A DNA stretch of 58,790 nucleotides from a virus, in IMG/VR virus record IMGVR_UViG_3300046028_008523, positions 1-58,790 of that record, one strand, 5' to 3'. The stretch's first letter is position 1. Every line of letters begins with the position of its first letter. This document shows, piece by piece, positions 22,978 through 31,727 of the stretch. Below the pieces are notes generated by a model. It did not search any database and was not told the DNA's origin. It saw nothing but the letters and a program-made list of their open reading frames with translations. The translations under genes and the position numbers were made by a program.

Positions 22978-23494
22978 CATAAATTTCATATCTGTAGAAG
23001 AATTAATTTTCTTGCACACAAGAATAATTGGAGAAGATTGGGAAATTAAAATTTCACCAAATTCTATCTCTAAACTTGTAAGAATGGGGTTTTTGAAAGA
23101 TATAAACACAATTACTCCTACAGGTGAAACTGTCGTAGGATGTTGTGACACAAGCGTACCAATTGCAGTAACTAAGAGTGGTAATTTTGAAGAATTTTGG
23201 AAAGCCTATCCACAACATGATGGACATGACAAATTCTTAAGAAGCAGACTTTTAAGACTAAATAAACTGCAAACTAATATAGAATATAATCTTGTAATTT
23301 CCTCAGGAGTAAATCCATCTTCCCTATTAAAGGCATTACTATCAGAAATAAAATTTAGATCACAGCCAGGTCCAAATAATGCATTTAAGTACATGAAAAA
23401 CAGTGTTAACTACCTGAAAACTCAAGCTTATATGGATTATATGGACTTTGAAAACGAAGAGACAAGAGATGAGTATGGAAAATCGGTCATATAA
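22943..23494 (+). CDS. Probable helicase loader or replication initiation protein
   Basis: 183 residues. The middle carries F-E-E-F-W-K-A-Y-P (about residue 83), followed by a basic helix. This signature is common in the C-terminal domains of phage replication initiators and DnaD-like or DnaC-partner proteins. The gene lies directly upstream of the DnaB-like helicase and overlaps it, which fits a loader. The N-terminal part looks like a winged-helix segment (ISKLVRMGFLKDINTITPTG). The role is inferred from motif and position. Confidence 0.65.
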   Translation: MKITKETINIANINFISVEELIFLHTRIIGEDWEIKISPNSISKLVRMGFLKDINTITPTGETVVGCCDTSVPIAVTKSGNFEEFWKAYPQHDGHDKFLRSRLLRLNKLQTNIEYNLVISSGVNPSSLLKALLSEIKFRSQPGPNNAFKYMKNSVNYLKTQAYMDYMDFENEETRDEYGKSVI

Positions 23495-24467
23495 ATCGTT
23501 ACCTATAAAAGGTATTGATGAAGTGGCTGTAGAAACAAAAAAATACATCGTAGCAAGACAATCAGGCACTGAGAAATCTTTACAAGTCTCTTCTAAAAAA
23601 CTCAATTCATGTTTCATGAATGGTTTTGACTGGAATAGGATTGTAACCATAGCTGGTTTGTCAGGTGTAGGTAAGTCAACAATAGCGAAACAATGGATAA
23701 GAGAAATCTTATTGCACAATGATCATAATTTCGAAGTTCTCGCATTCCAATTTGAGATGATGGGTATTGACGAAGTTGCTAGAGATCTATCTTTCCATAC
23801 CGGAAAAAATATAAAAGAACTCTACTCTGCTAATGAGAAATTAAAAGACACTTTTGCTGTTGATAAAGCACTGGAGATTATCTCTAAGCACCCAGTTTCA
23901 ATAGTAGATACTCATGGTACGGTAGATGATATACGCGACACTATCAAAAACTTTATATACTCCAAAAAGCTAGTTGAAAACAAAAAGAATATTATAGTTA
24001 CTATTGACCACACCTTGCTTATTAAAGGTAAGGATGACAAGGCTACAATAGATGACTTAATGCTGATGTTGATAGATTTGAAAAAGTTTATTGCGTCATT
24101 GGGAATAAAGTCTCTTTTCTTTGTGGTATCACAGTTGAATCGGAACATAGAAAATCCAGAAAGGAGTCAAAACCCTAAGTTGCATTACCCGAATAAGACA
24201 GATCTTTTCGGAGCTAGTTCTGTTTATTTTGGCTCTGATTATGTAATAATCGCTCACAAGCCTTGTTTGATAGATGGAATTGGTAACTATTACGGCCCAG
24301 CAGTTAAAGGCTATGATTCGGGGCTACCGGTTTTTAATCCTAAGGATAAGGACCAACCAATGATTTATCTTCATGTCATCAAGGAACGTTTTGGCACTAC
24401 CAAAATTGTTCCGTTTGTGGACAACCTTAAATTTGCCAATATCGAGGAATTTACTCATACGGCATAA
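23469..24467 (+). CDS. dnaB: DnaB-type replicative helicase (RecA-like core)
   Basis: 332 residues from ATG 23469 (a second ATG is two codons later). RecA-like core: Walker A GLSGVGKST near residue 64, QFEMM near 95, Walker B-like IIVTIDH near 175, and SQLNR near 219, the last being typical of DnaB. The N-terminal collar domain of cellular DnaB is absent, as in several phage helicases. It would unwind DNA ahead of the polymerase. Weak terminator-like sequence follows. Confidence 0.85.
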   Translation: MSMENRSYKSLPIKGIDEVAVETKKYIVARQSGTEKSLQVSSKKLNSCFMNGFDWNRIVTIAGLSGVGKSTIAKQWIREILLHNDHNFEVLAFQFEMMGIDEVARDLSFHTGKNIKELYSANEKLKDTFAVDKALEIISKHPVSIVDTHGTVDDIRDTIKNFIYSKKLVENKKNIIVTIDHTLLIKGKDDKATIDDLMLMLIDLKKFIASLGIKSLFFVVSQLNRNIENPERSQNPKLHYPNKTDLFGASSVYFGSDYVIIAHKPCLIDGIGNYYGPAVKGYDSGLPVFNPKDKDQPMIYLHVIKERFGTTKIVPFVDNLKFANIEEFTHTA

Positions 24468-24494
24468 TGTTTGTAGAAATGTTGATTGGGTTCG

Positions 24495-24525
24495 GGAAAT
24501 TATATTTCCTGTTCCTATTTTTTAA
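24495..24525 (+). terminator. Weak terminator-like hairpin
   Basis: GGAAAT (24495-24500) pairs with ATTTCC (24504-24509), then TGTTCCTA and a run of six T. The stem is AT-rich and the T-run starts 8 bases after it, so termination may be partial. This is one of the few real gaps in the replication cluster. Confidence 0.35.
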
Positions 24526-24555
24526 ATAGTATTTAGATAACAGTAACCACTAAGA

Positions 24556-25212
24556 ATGAAGTTTTATTACAAAGTATTACAGATAGGTGCAAGTGGCGGA
24601 GGTAAAACCTTCTCATTTAGAAACCTAGGGAAAGAAACAGGATATATTAATGTAGAAAACAAGCCGCTTCCATTTCCTGATAAGTTTGGCAAGCATATAG
24701 CAATACAAGATCGTAATCCTACAGCAGCTCTCTCTGCACTCATCGAACTGGCAAAAGACCCTACAATCGAGGTCATTGTCTTTGATTCATTTTCTGAGTA
24801 TATGGATATGGTCTTGGCTGAAGCCAGAAAAACTAAGAAAGGGTTTGACATATGGAGCTCGTATTCCGAGGAAATTGCAAAATTTCATACTATCCTGAAA
24901 AAAATTCAGAAAACTGTTTTTGTAACGGGGCACTATGAGATCCTTAATATAGAAGGCGCACCAGAGAAACGACTTAAAGTGAGCGGGAAAGAGCACGAAG
25001 GTCAAGTAGAGAAACATTATACAATGGTTCTCTATGCTGATAAAACATGGTCTGATGCAAAACAGAATTTTAAATACGAATACCAATTGGCGGGTGAGAA
25101 TATCTCAGCGAAATGCCCACCCCAGATATTCGGTGAAGATGTATTGAGGATTCCAAACGATTCAGACTTCATTAATAAACAGATAAACGAATTTACAAAG
25201 CTAAACGACTAA
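24556..25212 (+). CDS. Sak4-like RecA-family recombination ATPase
   Basis: 218 residues. Walker A GASGGGKT (about residue 10-17) at the very N-terminus, Walker B EVIVFDSFSEY (about 75), and a conserved VFVTGHYE strand (about 120), the layout of AAA_24/Sak4 proteins. These are single-domain RecA-like proteins that promote single-strand annealing or strand exchange with a partner SSB. The adjacent downstream gene is a good candidate for that partner. Confidence 0.8.
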   Translation: MKFYYKVLQIGASGGGKTFSFRNLGKETGYINVENKPLPFPDKFGKHIAIQDRNPTAALSALIELAKDPTIEVIVFDSFSEYMDMVLAEARKTKKGFDIWSSYSEEIAKFHTILKKIQKTVFVTGHYEILNIEGAPEKRLKVSGKEHEGQVEKHYTMVLYADKTWSDAKQNFKYEYQLAGENISAKCPPQIFGEDVLRIPNDSDFINKQINEFTKLND

Positions 25213-25216
25213 TACT

Positions 25217-25768
25217 ATGAGCAAGCAGACAGAATTGAAATTTGATTCGGAATTTGAGGAAACACTCGTATCCATTCCAGTAGGTATCCACACAAACGTT
25301 AGTGTCAAATCCGTCGAGATTGGCGACACATACTTTGATATTAATTTCGAAGATGATAAAAAACGCACAATGAGACACCGCGTATTCGAACCGAACGGGA
25401 AATTCCCTAATACTAAGAATGGGGTAACAGAATCTACTGAAGAAGCTATCATCCGTGAAGAGCGTGATAAAGCAGCAGTACTTTCTAAACTCGTAAAGAT
25501 ATTTGAAGCGCCACGAGTAATTTCTGAGAACTACTTTGATTATGTGGAGAAATGCGTAAAAGCGCTTACTCCAAGGCTAAGCAAAGCTAAAGTTAATGTA
25601 AAGCTTATCTATGATGCAGACTTTAAGTTTTCTCGGGTACCAAACTGGTCCTTCATTGAGAAATACGTTGAAGGTGAAGAGCCTACCCTCGCTTACAGTG
25701 AGTGGGAGTTGGCTAATCGGGTTACTAAACCTGAGCCAAAAACCTCCAATAGCCACGATATACTTTAA
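25217..25768 (+). CDS. Putative single-stranded DNA-binding protein
   Basis: 183 residues, starting four bases after the Sak4-like gene. The N-terminal half is strand-rich with alternating charges (HTNVSVKSVEIGDTYFDINF), compatible with an OB fold; the middle is helical and the tail is polar, ending SHDIL. Sak4 genes are usually paired with an SSB, so the role is inferred mostly from position. A strong terminator follows directly. Confidence 0.55.
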   Translation: MSKQTELKFDSEFEETLVSIPVGIHTNVSVKSVEIGDTYFDINFEDDKKRTMRHRVFEPNGKFPNTKNGVTESTEEAIIREERDKAAVLSKLVKIFEAPRVISENYFDYVEKCVKALTPRLSKAKVNVKLIYDADFKFSRVPNWSFIEKYVEGEEPTLAYSEWELANRVTKPEPKTSNSHDIL

Positions 25769-25776
25769 TCTCACAC

Positions 25777-25810
25777 AGGAGGCTCGTAAAAGCGGGCCTC
25801 CTTTTTTTAG
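25777..25810 (+). terminator. Strong intrinsic terminator
   Basis: AGGAGGC (25777-25783) pairs with GCCTCCT (25796-25802), with additional pairing inside, followed by a run of seven T (25802-25808). It ends the Sak4-SSB transcript. Confidence 0.85.
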
Positions 25811-25815
25811 CTTTT

Positions 25816-26178
25816 ATGTACAATATATCAGTATCATATCTCTATTCTTTATACAAAACTCGATTCATCACTCACCGAATCCACTCTTACATCCTCTATT
25901 CTCATAAAGGACTGTCAGCCTCCAACTGTTTAGAAATCTATATACGTCACGGTGTCATTTACCCAACGTATCAAGTAACCAAACTCGCTCGGTTGCTTTC
26001 ATCATATCACACTTTGCTAGACATCATTAATCACTATATCATTTACGGAGATCCGTGCAAGATGGCAGTTTATCACTTCCTTAAAGAAGATCTAAAAATG
26101 CCACTGGACATGCGTCTCTATTTTTCTAACTATATAAGATATAAACATGCTCAAAATTTCATACTCCATCAAGTTTAA
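25816..26178 (+). CDS. Hypothetical protein
   Basis: 120 residues, unusually rich in Tyr, His and Ile, starting just after the terminator. Mostly helical. No recognised domain. Overlap with the next gene is 32 bases. Confidence 0.55.
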   Translation: MYNISVSYLYSLYKTRFITHRIHSYILYSHKGLSASNCLEIYIRHGVIYPTYQVTKLARLLSSYHTLLDIINHYIIYGDPCKMAVYHFLKEDLKMPLDMRLYFSNYIRYKHAQNFILHQV

Positions 26179-26581
26179 GCTTGGTGAAGAAGCCGCATAT
26201 CGAGAAACCATAGTATTCGAAAATGTGCCTGAAGAAGGTGCCCCTGATTACATAATGGATTTCTATGTAGAATCTGAGTTAAGGGAAATTGATACGGAAT
26301 ACATCTGTCCGGTAATTGAAATCCTCAGCATCACTGAAGTGCCCAGATTGCCAGAGACATACTCTCCATTCAATACGACTTCACCTATAGAAAGTGTTCA
26401 TCCAGCTGAGGAAGTTATAGTTCCGCACTTTGATTCGGACAGTACGAACGAACCCGAAGAAAACAATGTGCACCAAGATGAATATGATAGTACTGGAGCA
26501 AGGAATTACATGGATGAGCTATTGAACGAAGAGCCACAAGAAATTAACATAAACACACTTTACGATGGCGAACGCACTTAA
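26147..26581 (+). CDS. Hypothetical acidic protein
   Basis: 144 residues. A short beta-rich N-terminus (ISYSIKFKLGEEAAYRETIVFENV) and a long acidic, probably disordered C-terminal half with many Glu, Asp and Asn. Overlaps both neighbours. Function unknown. Confidence 0.6.
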   Translation: MLKISYSIKFKLGEEAAYRETIVFENVPEEGAPDYIMDFYVESELREIDTEYICPVIEILSITEVPRLPETYSPFNTTSPIESVHPAEEVIVPHFDSDSTNEPEENNVHQDEYDSTGARNYMDELLNEEPQEININTLYDGERT

Positions 26582-26819
26582 TCTATCAGTTTATTTTTCA
26601 CAAGACAACTCAGTAGGCCCAATTGATGAAGTCAACGATGATGTAATCATCAACAAATTCTTTTTGGACCCGGATGACAGCACAGATGAAGTTATATTCA
26701 ACGAAGTGAAAAGCTTCTTGAAGAAGGCACGAGCAGGACAGATGTTTAGCACCAGAGATAACGACTGTATTGTCGTAAATACAATTTTCAAATCAAAAAC
26801 AGAAGATAACGAGAATTAG
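26565..26819 (+). CDS. Hypothetical acidic protein
   Basis: 84 residues, strongly acidic, with strands at both ends and a central helix (EVKSFLKKARAGQM). Lies 11 bases before the primase gene, so it probably shares its transcript. No family recognised. Confidence 0.6.
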   Translation: MANALNLSVYFSQDNSVGPIDEVNDDVIINKFFLDPDDSTDEVIFNEVKSFLKKARAGQMFSTRDNDCIVVNTIFKSKTEDNEN

Positions 26820-26830
26820 AATAAGAGAAA

Positions 26831-27796
26831 ATGTTTGACTCCGATTTTGACCCATTCAGATTTATCCTAGAGAACCAAGAATCCATTATAGAACACTTCT
26901 TCAATATTAAACTTGACGGTAAGAATATTATTTGCTTGTTTAGGGAAGACAAAAACCCAACTTGTGGATTTTATTATGCTAAAACTGGTAGGCTCTACTA
27001 CCACGATTTTAAGACTGGAGATAACTTTGATGCTGTGGGAATGGTGATGAACTTGAAAAAGATTAATCGTTCCCAAGCATTAAAATTAATATTAGATAAT
27101 AAACAAAGATATACTAAGAAAGAAAAGAAAGCAGTGGAAGAAAGAATTTATTCCTACTTAGAACACGAAAACTTTTCGTACTTTGAGAAATATTATATAA
27201 GTAAGAGAACTTTAAATTACTTTAGAGTAAAAGCAATTAAAACGCTGTATATCAATGGTAATGTATACAAGAGATGGAGAGATTTAAACCCAATTTTTAG
27301 TTACGGGTATTCTTCTAAGCGACAAAAGTTCTATCGACCAATAACTAAAAATGATGATAAATGGTTTGGAGATTCTAACCATGATGACGTATTCGGATTA
27401 GAACGCTTGCCTTGGGTAGGGCAAACAGTCATTATTACCTCCTCCGCTAAAGATACGATGGTACTTAAAGAGCTTGGCTTCAATGCTATTAACTTTGACT
27501 CCGAAACTATCTCTTTACGAAACACTACTATTAAGTCCACTCTCTCGTCTCTTAAACGGAGATTCAAGTATCTATTTGTATATATGGATAATGATGCTGC
27601 AGGACTAGCTACTAACAAGAAAATATCCGAATTTATAGGAGCTATGCCTTTAGTCAATCCTTACTCATTTAAAGATGTATCTGACCACTGCAAGCATTAC
27701 GGATTAAAAACCACAAAACGTATGGTAGAGAAAATGATATCTAAACAAGTGAGAAACTATGTCATTCCAAACGTCACATTCGATGTCCCATTTTAA
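26831..27796 (+). CDS. DnaG-type primase
   Basis: 321 residues. The N-terminal domain resembles the CHC2 zinc-binding region of primases: CLFREDKNPTCGFY near 37 and YYHDFKTGDNFDAVGMVM near 58, although only two cysteines are present, so zinc binding may be lost or altered. A TOPRIM-like domain follows: IITSSAKDTMVLKELGFNAIN (about 199) and YMDNDAAG (about 253), with the metal-binding aspartates. The usual glutamate of the first TOPRIM motif is replaced by serine. It would make RNA primers with the DnaB-type helicase. Confidence 0.8.
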   Translation: MFDSDFDPFRFILENQESIIEHFFNIKLDGKNIICLFREDKNPTCGFYYAKTGRLYYHDFKTGDNFDAVGMVMNLKKINRSQALKLILDNKQRYTKKEKKAVEERIYSYLEHENFSYFEKYYISKRTLNYFRVKAIKTLYINGNVYKRWRDLNPIFSYGYSSKRQKFYRPITKNDDKWFGDSNHDDVFGLERLPWVGQTVIITSSAKDTMVLKELGFNAINFDSETISLRNTTIKSTLSSLKRRFKYLFVYMDNDAAGLATNKKISEFIGAMPLVNPYSFKDVSDHCKHYGLKTTKRMVEKMISKQVRNYVIPNVTFDVPF

Positions 27797-27812
27797 TTAT
27801 AATAAACTACGC

Positions 27813-28511
27813 ATGACAAAAACAGAAATATTAATAGATAGAAATATCATATCTCCGGATTGGGCTGAAGCAATACCAGAAGCATTTACTTATTTCTACG
27901 ATAACATCGCTCCCGAGATAAAAACAAAAGCCCAAAAAGCTCCAGTATACCCAGAAGCACTCAGTATATTCCGTGCGTTTAAAGAATGTTCAGAAGATAA
28001 GGTAAAAGTAGTTATCATTGGACAGGATCCATACCATGATGGTAGCGCAATAGGAGTGTGTTTCGATAATCCTGTAAAAAGTAAAAAGGTTTCCCCGTCT
28101 TTACGGAACATCTTAATAGAGTTAGAAAGTGATTTAAATGGCTACTTAGAAGGTATAAAAAGAAAAGTTTCTTCTTCTTATTTAGAACACTTGCCAGCAC
28201 AAGGAGTATTGCTACTAAATACAGCACTAAGTGTAGAACATGGCAAACCAAACTCTCACTCTGAACTTTGGGCACCATTTACTAAACAGATCATAGAACA
28301 CTTGAATACTAAAAATGATATCATTTGGGTAATGTGGGGAAATTATGCAAAAAGCTACAAGAAAGTGATAACGAACACAACTCATCATTTTATTGAGGGC
28401 GCACACCCATCTCCACTCAGTGCAAATCGAGCTGGATTCTTTGGTGGTAAATACTTCTCTAAAACAAATGAGATTCTCAAATCACTCAAAAAGAAAGAAA
28501 TTGTATGGTGA
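27813..28511 (+). CDS. ung: Uracil-DNA glycosylase (family 1)
   Basis: 232 residues from ATG 27813; the open frame extends upstream into the primase end, but the residues there are not conserved-looking. Motif A GQDPYHDG (about residue 69, with the catalytic aspartate), LLLNTALSVEHGKPNSHS (about 132) and motif B HPSPLSANRAGFFGGKYF (about 194, the DNA-intercalation loop). The enzyme removes uracil from DNA. A UDG is a known member of the crAss-like replication set. Confidence 0.93.
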   Translation: MTKTEILIDRNIISPDWAEAIPEAFTYFYDNIAPEIKTKAQKAPVYPEALSIFRAFKECSEDKVKVVIIGQDPYHDGSAIGVCFDNPVKSKKVSPSLRNILIELESDLNGYLEGIKRKVSSSYLEHLPAQGVLLLNTALSVEHGKPNSHSELWAPFTKQIIEHLNTKNDIIWVMWGNYAKSYKKVITNTTHHFIEGAHPSPLSANRAGFFGGKYFSKTNEILKSLKKKEIVW

Positions 28512-28789
28512 TATGTATAATACCTTGGTATTTAGCAGTTGGTGTCATGGCGCTAACTATAATCTTTGCTTGGTGGGCAACTAAACCAAAGAAATATGAA
28601 TATGATCTAACTCAGATCACAGAAGTAGATGAACTTCTTCTTCGTCTAGATGAACTAAATGGAGGTTTGTATGAAACAACTCCTATTGTATTTATCAGTA
28701 TTGATGTCGTTGCAAAACTACTTTCATCTAATTGTAGTTACAACAATATGAAAAATAGTTACCCAAAACTGCAAATAAAAATAACGTAA
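28505..28789 (+). CDS. Small membrane-anchored protein
   Basis: 94 residues, starting within the end of the glycosylase gene. Transmembrane segment at about 3-24 (IIPWYLAVGVMALTIIFAWWA), then a charged, helical soluble part. Function unknown. Confidence 0.6.
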   Translation: MVICIIPWYLAVGVMALTIIFAWWATKPKKYEYDLTQITEVDELLLRLDELNGGLYETTPIVFISIDVVAKLLSSNCSYNNMKNSYPKLQIKIT

Positions 28790-29442
28790 TGGACGTTAAA
28801 GTACGAAGACGAGGAGCAGCAAAAGAGATAATCGTAGATGGTGTTAAGTATAAGTCTCTGTTAGAAGGAGCAGCTGCTACACTACTTAAAGAAGCAGGCC
28901 TTGAGTTTAAATACGAACCGACTAAGTACGTTCTCTTAGAAGGATTTAAAGGCCAAAACTTTTGCGTAGAAGAAGACAAATTATCCCCTACTAATATACA
29001 GGTAACATATACGCCTGACTTTGTAGGGCCGTATTGGATAATGGAGACTAAAGGAATGAAGACTCCTGACTTTATGATTAAGTGGAAGTTCTTCAAGCAG
29101 AAACTTGAGGAAGAAGGTGATAAGAAGATATTATTCATGCCGCGAAACAAAAAACAGATTATGGGCGCCATAAAGAAGATCAAGAACTTACGAGTGTTTC
29201 AAGAGTGCTTCATGATGATTGATGTGAGAATCGCTTATATCAATAAGTTGATACGAGAGGATAAGATATTTGCAGAGCGTATGAATGAAGACTATGCAAC
29301 TGAGGAGCAGCGTAATACTCTAATGAAAGCTCACATGGATAACACTCTTACTTATGATGAAGCAGAAGAGCTTATTTACGAAGCATTCCCTGTTATGAGT
29401 AGCAGATTAACAAAACTTGAAAAATTAATTTCAGCAATATGA
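28789..29442 (+). CDS. PD-(D/E)XK endonuclease (DUF1064-like)
   Basis: 217 residues. Nuclease core: LLEGAAATLL near residue 22 (first acidic ligand), YTPDF near 70 (catalytic Asp), WIMETKGMKT near 79 (Glu-x-Lys pair) and IKWKFFKQK. This is the pattern of DUF1064-type phage endonucleases related to Holliday-junction resolvases. The second half is helical. It probably cuts branched recombination or replication intermediates. It shares one base with the upstream stop. Confidence 0.8.
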   Translation: MDVKVRRRGAAKEIIVDGVKYKSLLEGAAATLLKEAGLEFKYEPTKYVLLEGFKGQNFCVEEDKLSPTNIQVTYTPDFVGPYWIMETKGMKTPDFMIKWKFFKQKLEEEGDKKILFMPRNKKQIMGAIKKIKNLRVFQECFMMIDVRIAYINKLIREDKIFAERMNEDYATEEQRNTLMKAHMDNTLTYDEAEELIYEAFPVMSSRLTKLEKLISAI

Positions 29443-29804
29443 AACAAGAAACATTAGAAGCTATCATGGAGAGAGAAGCTTTATGGGAGCTAGAAATAAG
29501 TATAAAGAACAACTGGTCACGTACAGAATTTGATAGTATTGATAATGCTATACTAGACAAGCTTAGAGAATCGCATTCAGAAGAAGCTATGGCTGAAGCT
29601 AGAATGTATCATCTTGTTTGTATAACAAAAAGCACGGTAGCTTTAAAAGCTGGTGAACAGACAAGTTTCATTGTATTACAAGATAACGAAACTGAAGCAA
29701 TAGCTAGTTATGGAACCATAGTCGATACTGCAAATAGCAGCACAATGACGGCTTACGAAACACCTAAGCAAGTAAAAGAAGTAATTACATACAAAGAAAT
29801 TTAG
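29439..29804 (+). CDS. Hypothetical protein
   Basis: 121 residues, overlapping the nuclease by four bases (ATGA). Helical first half with many Glu, then a strand-rich part and a Thr/Lys-rich tail. No recognised domain. Confidence 0.6.
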   Translation: MKQETLEAIMEREALWELEISIKNNWSRTEFDSIDNAILDKLRESHSEEAMAEARMYHLVCITKSTVALKAGEQTSFIVLQDNETEAIASYGTIVDTANSSTMTAYETPKQVKEVITYKEI

Positions 29805-29808
29805 AAAA

Positions 29809-30282
29809 ATGGCAAACTTGACAAAAGACGAAGTAAATGTTCTTGCACAAAGAGCATATGATATTAAAGCAGCAGAGATAGTTCTTCATAATGAAGCTAT
29901 CAAAGAATCTGAAAAATATAAAGAGTTTGTAAAAGATGTAGAACGCAAGCATATTTTAAAGTTAATTAAAGACCGAGAAGAAATACAAGAACAGCACGCT
30001 GAAATGGTGGCTACAGGACTTGCTAAACTTGAAGTTCTACGACAAGAAATTAATGATCTTGATAAAGACCAAGAATATATCAATCATAGGTGGGGAATCC
30101 CTTCTTATGAAGCTGTAAAGAATCAAATCGTCGCTAACGAAGGTAAAGTGTTGTTCCCAACTAAGCACATTAGAAATAATGAGCGATTTGAAAACAAACT
30201 TAAGTCAGTAGCGGTAATGAACAAAACTAAGACACCAACAGAAGTGTTAGAGATATTACTAACAGTTAACGAAGATGAATAA
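29809..30282 (+). CDS. Coiled-coil protein
   Basis: 157 residues. Residues 15-90 are almost continuous charged helix with heptad spacing (RKHILKLIKDREEIQEQH), predicting a coiled coil and oligomer. The C-terminal part (KHIRNNERFENKLKSV) is basic. Function unknown. Confidence 0.65.
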   Translation: MANLTKDEVNVLAQRAYDIKAAEIVLHNEAIKESEKYKEFVKDVERKHILKLIKDREEIQEQHAEMVATGLAKLEVLRQEINDLDKDQEYINHRWGIPSYEAVKNQIVANEGKVLFPTKHIRNNERFENKLKSVAVMNKTKTPTEVLEILLTVNEDE

Positions 30283-30541
30283 AAAGACAGAAAACTTGTA
30301 CAAAGAGCTTGAAGAGTTAGTCCCACTATACGTTAAATATATATTCTTAGGGCAGATCTTAGGTACAAAAGAAAGAGATATTATAGATCGCTACTCAGGT
30401 TTAGGCTTTACTGCTGAAGAACTTGAAGCTGCTTCTAAAGAAGTGTATGCTAAGTTAGTTGAAAAAGAAGCAATACCACCATTACCAGAAATCACGGAAG
30501 TACTCCCAGGATCTAACTCAGAATTAATTACAGAACTATGA
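30275..30541 (+). CDS. Hypothetical protein
   Basis: 88 residues, helical, with a moderately hydrophobic patch (LVPLYVKYIFLGQILG) and an acidic, proline-rich C-terminus. Overlaps the previous gene by 8 bases and the next by four. Confidence 0.6.
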   Translation: MNKKTENLYKELEELVPLYVKYIFLGQILGTKERDIIDRYSGLGFTAEELEAASKEVYAKLVEKEAIPPLPEITEVLPGSNSELITEL

Positions 30542-30672
30542 TAGCATTAGCAGCAATATTAGGAATTTTTGGATTGTGTTTTCTCTTCGGGGAAGTTAAA
30601 TTAAGCGTCACTTATAACGCTAAGACACGTGTATATACAAACAAGAGAACAGATGAAAAACTGCAAGAATAA
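30538..30672 (+). CDS. Very small membrane protein
   Basis: A 44-codon gene fitting exactly between its neighbours: ATGA overlap upstream and TAATG overlap downstream. Hydrophobic N-terminus (MIALAAILGIFGLCFLFG) followed by a soluble charged tail. The precise coupling on both sides argues that it is real despite its size. Confidence 0.65.
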   Translation: MIALAAILGIFGLCFLFGEVKLSVTYNAKTRVYTNKRTDEKLQE

Positions 30673-31727
30673 TGGATACTAAAATAACGGATTACTTTAA
30701 GAGCAAGAGGGTGAGTAACTCTATGTTAAGTGGATTACACAATCCTCGATGGATAAAAATCAAGTTTAACAACCCAGACACAGAAGATGAAGATCGAAAA
30801 GCATTTCGTATTGGCGGTGCCTTGGACTGCCTTCTCACTTCACCAGATCGTTGGGAAAATGATTACCATGTAAGTGATGCTATACGCCCATCAGGATACA
30901 TGGGGAAATTTGTAGAGCATCTACCATGCGGACTCGACGAATCATCCGCATCTGAACTCTATCAAGTGGGATATGAAAAGTCCGGGTATAAAATGAAGAT
31001 AGAACGTGTTATCGAAAACATGTGGAAGAATGAAGAAACAGCTAAATATTATAGGTCTGTATGCGAAGTTACTGGAAAAGTAATCATAAGTAAAGATGAA
31101 TATGAGTTAGTATTGAAATGTAAGGACCTGATTCTCGCTAATGAATTTACCCACCCCTACTTTGTTACTTGGGATGATTGGATGGATAACCATATAGAAC
31201 TAATACACCAATACCCTATCTACTTTGATTATAACGGGTTTGAATGTAAAGGGTTGCTAGACGGCATACGAATTGATCACAAGGAAAAGAAGATATACCC
31301 ATTTGATTTGAAGACTACCTCAGGAGGTGTTTATAACTTTCATGAGAGTTTCTTAAAGTGGGGATATTACAGACAATGCGCTTTTTACGAGCAAGCAATG
31401 CTTACTGATGAGCTAATTAGCAACTTAGTAGCAGATGGCTACACTATTGAAGATTTTGTATTTGTAGTTGTAGACTCTAAGCTAAGCTCATCGCAAGCTG
31501 CAGTGATCTATAAAACAAGTAAAAGGGATAGAGAGTGTGGTTTAACAGGTTGTTACGTAGGAAATAAGTATTATAAAGGAATCAATGAATTAATGGAGGA
31601 ACTTAGGTTCCATATCGAAACGGATTACTGGGACCTTCCTAAAGACGTGTACCTTAGTAACGGTGTAATTAAACTAGACGTATTTAATGACGCAGAAAAG
31701 CAGATCGTTCATTCTCCCGATGCTTAA
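30672..31727 (+). CDS. PD-(D/E)XK exonuclease, RecE/Cas4-like
   Basis: 351 residues. The first part holds SNSMLSGL and AFRIGGALDCLL (about 15-50), typical of exonuclease VIII/YqaJ-related nucleases (Ser and His positions in related enzymes). The catalytic region reads GLLDGIRID (about 194, metal-binding Asp) and YPFDLKTT (about 211, Asp-x-Lys), followed by WGYYRQCAFYEQA (about 233), the conserved Gln/Tyr helix. This is the layout of phage 5'-3' exonucleases that produce single strands for an annealing partner, here the Sak4-like protein and SSB. Confidence 0.8.
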   Translation: MDTKITDYFKSKRVSNSMLSGLHNPRWIKIKFNNPDTEDEDRKAFRIGGALDCLLTSPDRWENDYHVSDAIRPSGYMGKFVEHLPCGLDESSASELYQVGYEKSGYKMKIERVIENMWKNEETAKYYRSVCEVTGKVIISKDEYELVLKCKDLILANEFTHPYFVTWDDWMDNHIELIHQYPIYFDYNGFECKGLLDGIRIDHKEKKIYPFDLKTTSGGVYNFHESFLKWGYYRQCAFYEQAMLTDELISNLVADGYTIEDFVFVVVDSKLSSSQAAVIYKTSKRDRECGLTGCYVGNKYYKGINELMEELRFHIETDYWDLPKDVYLSNGVIKLDVFNDAEKQIVHSPDA

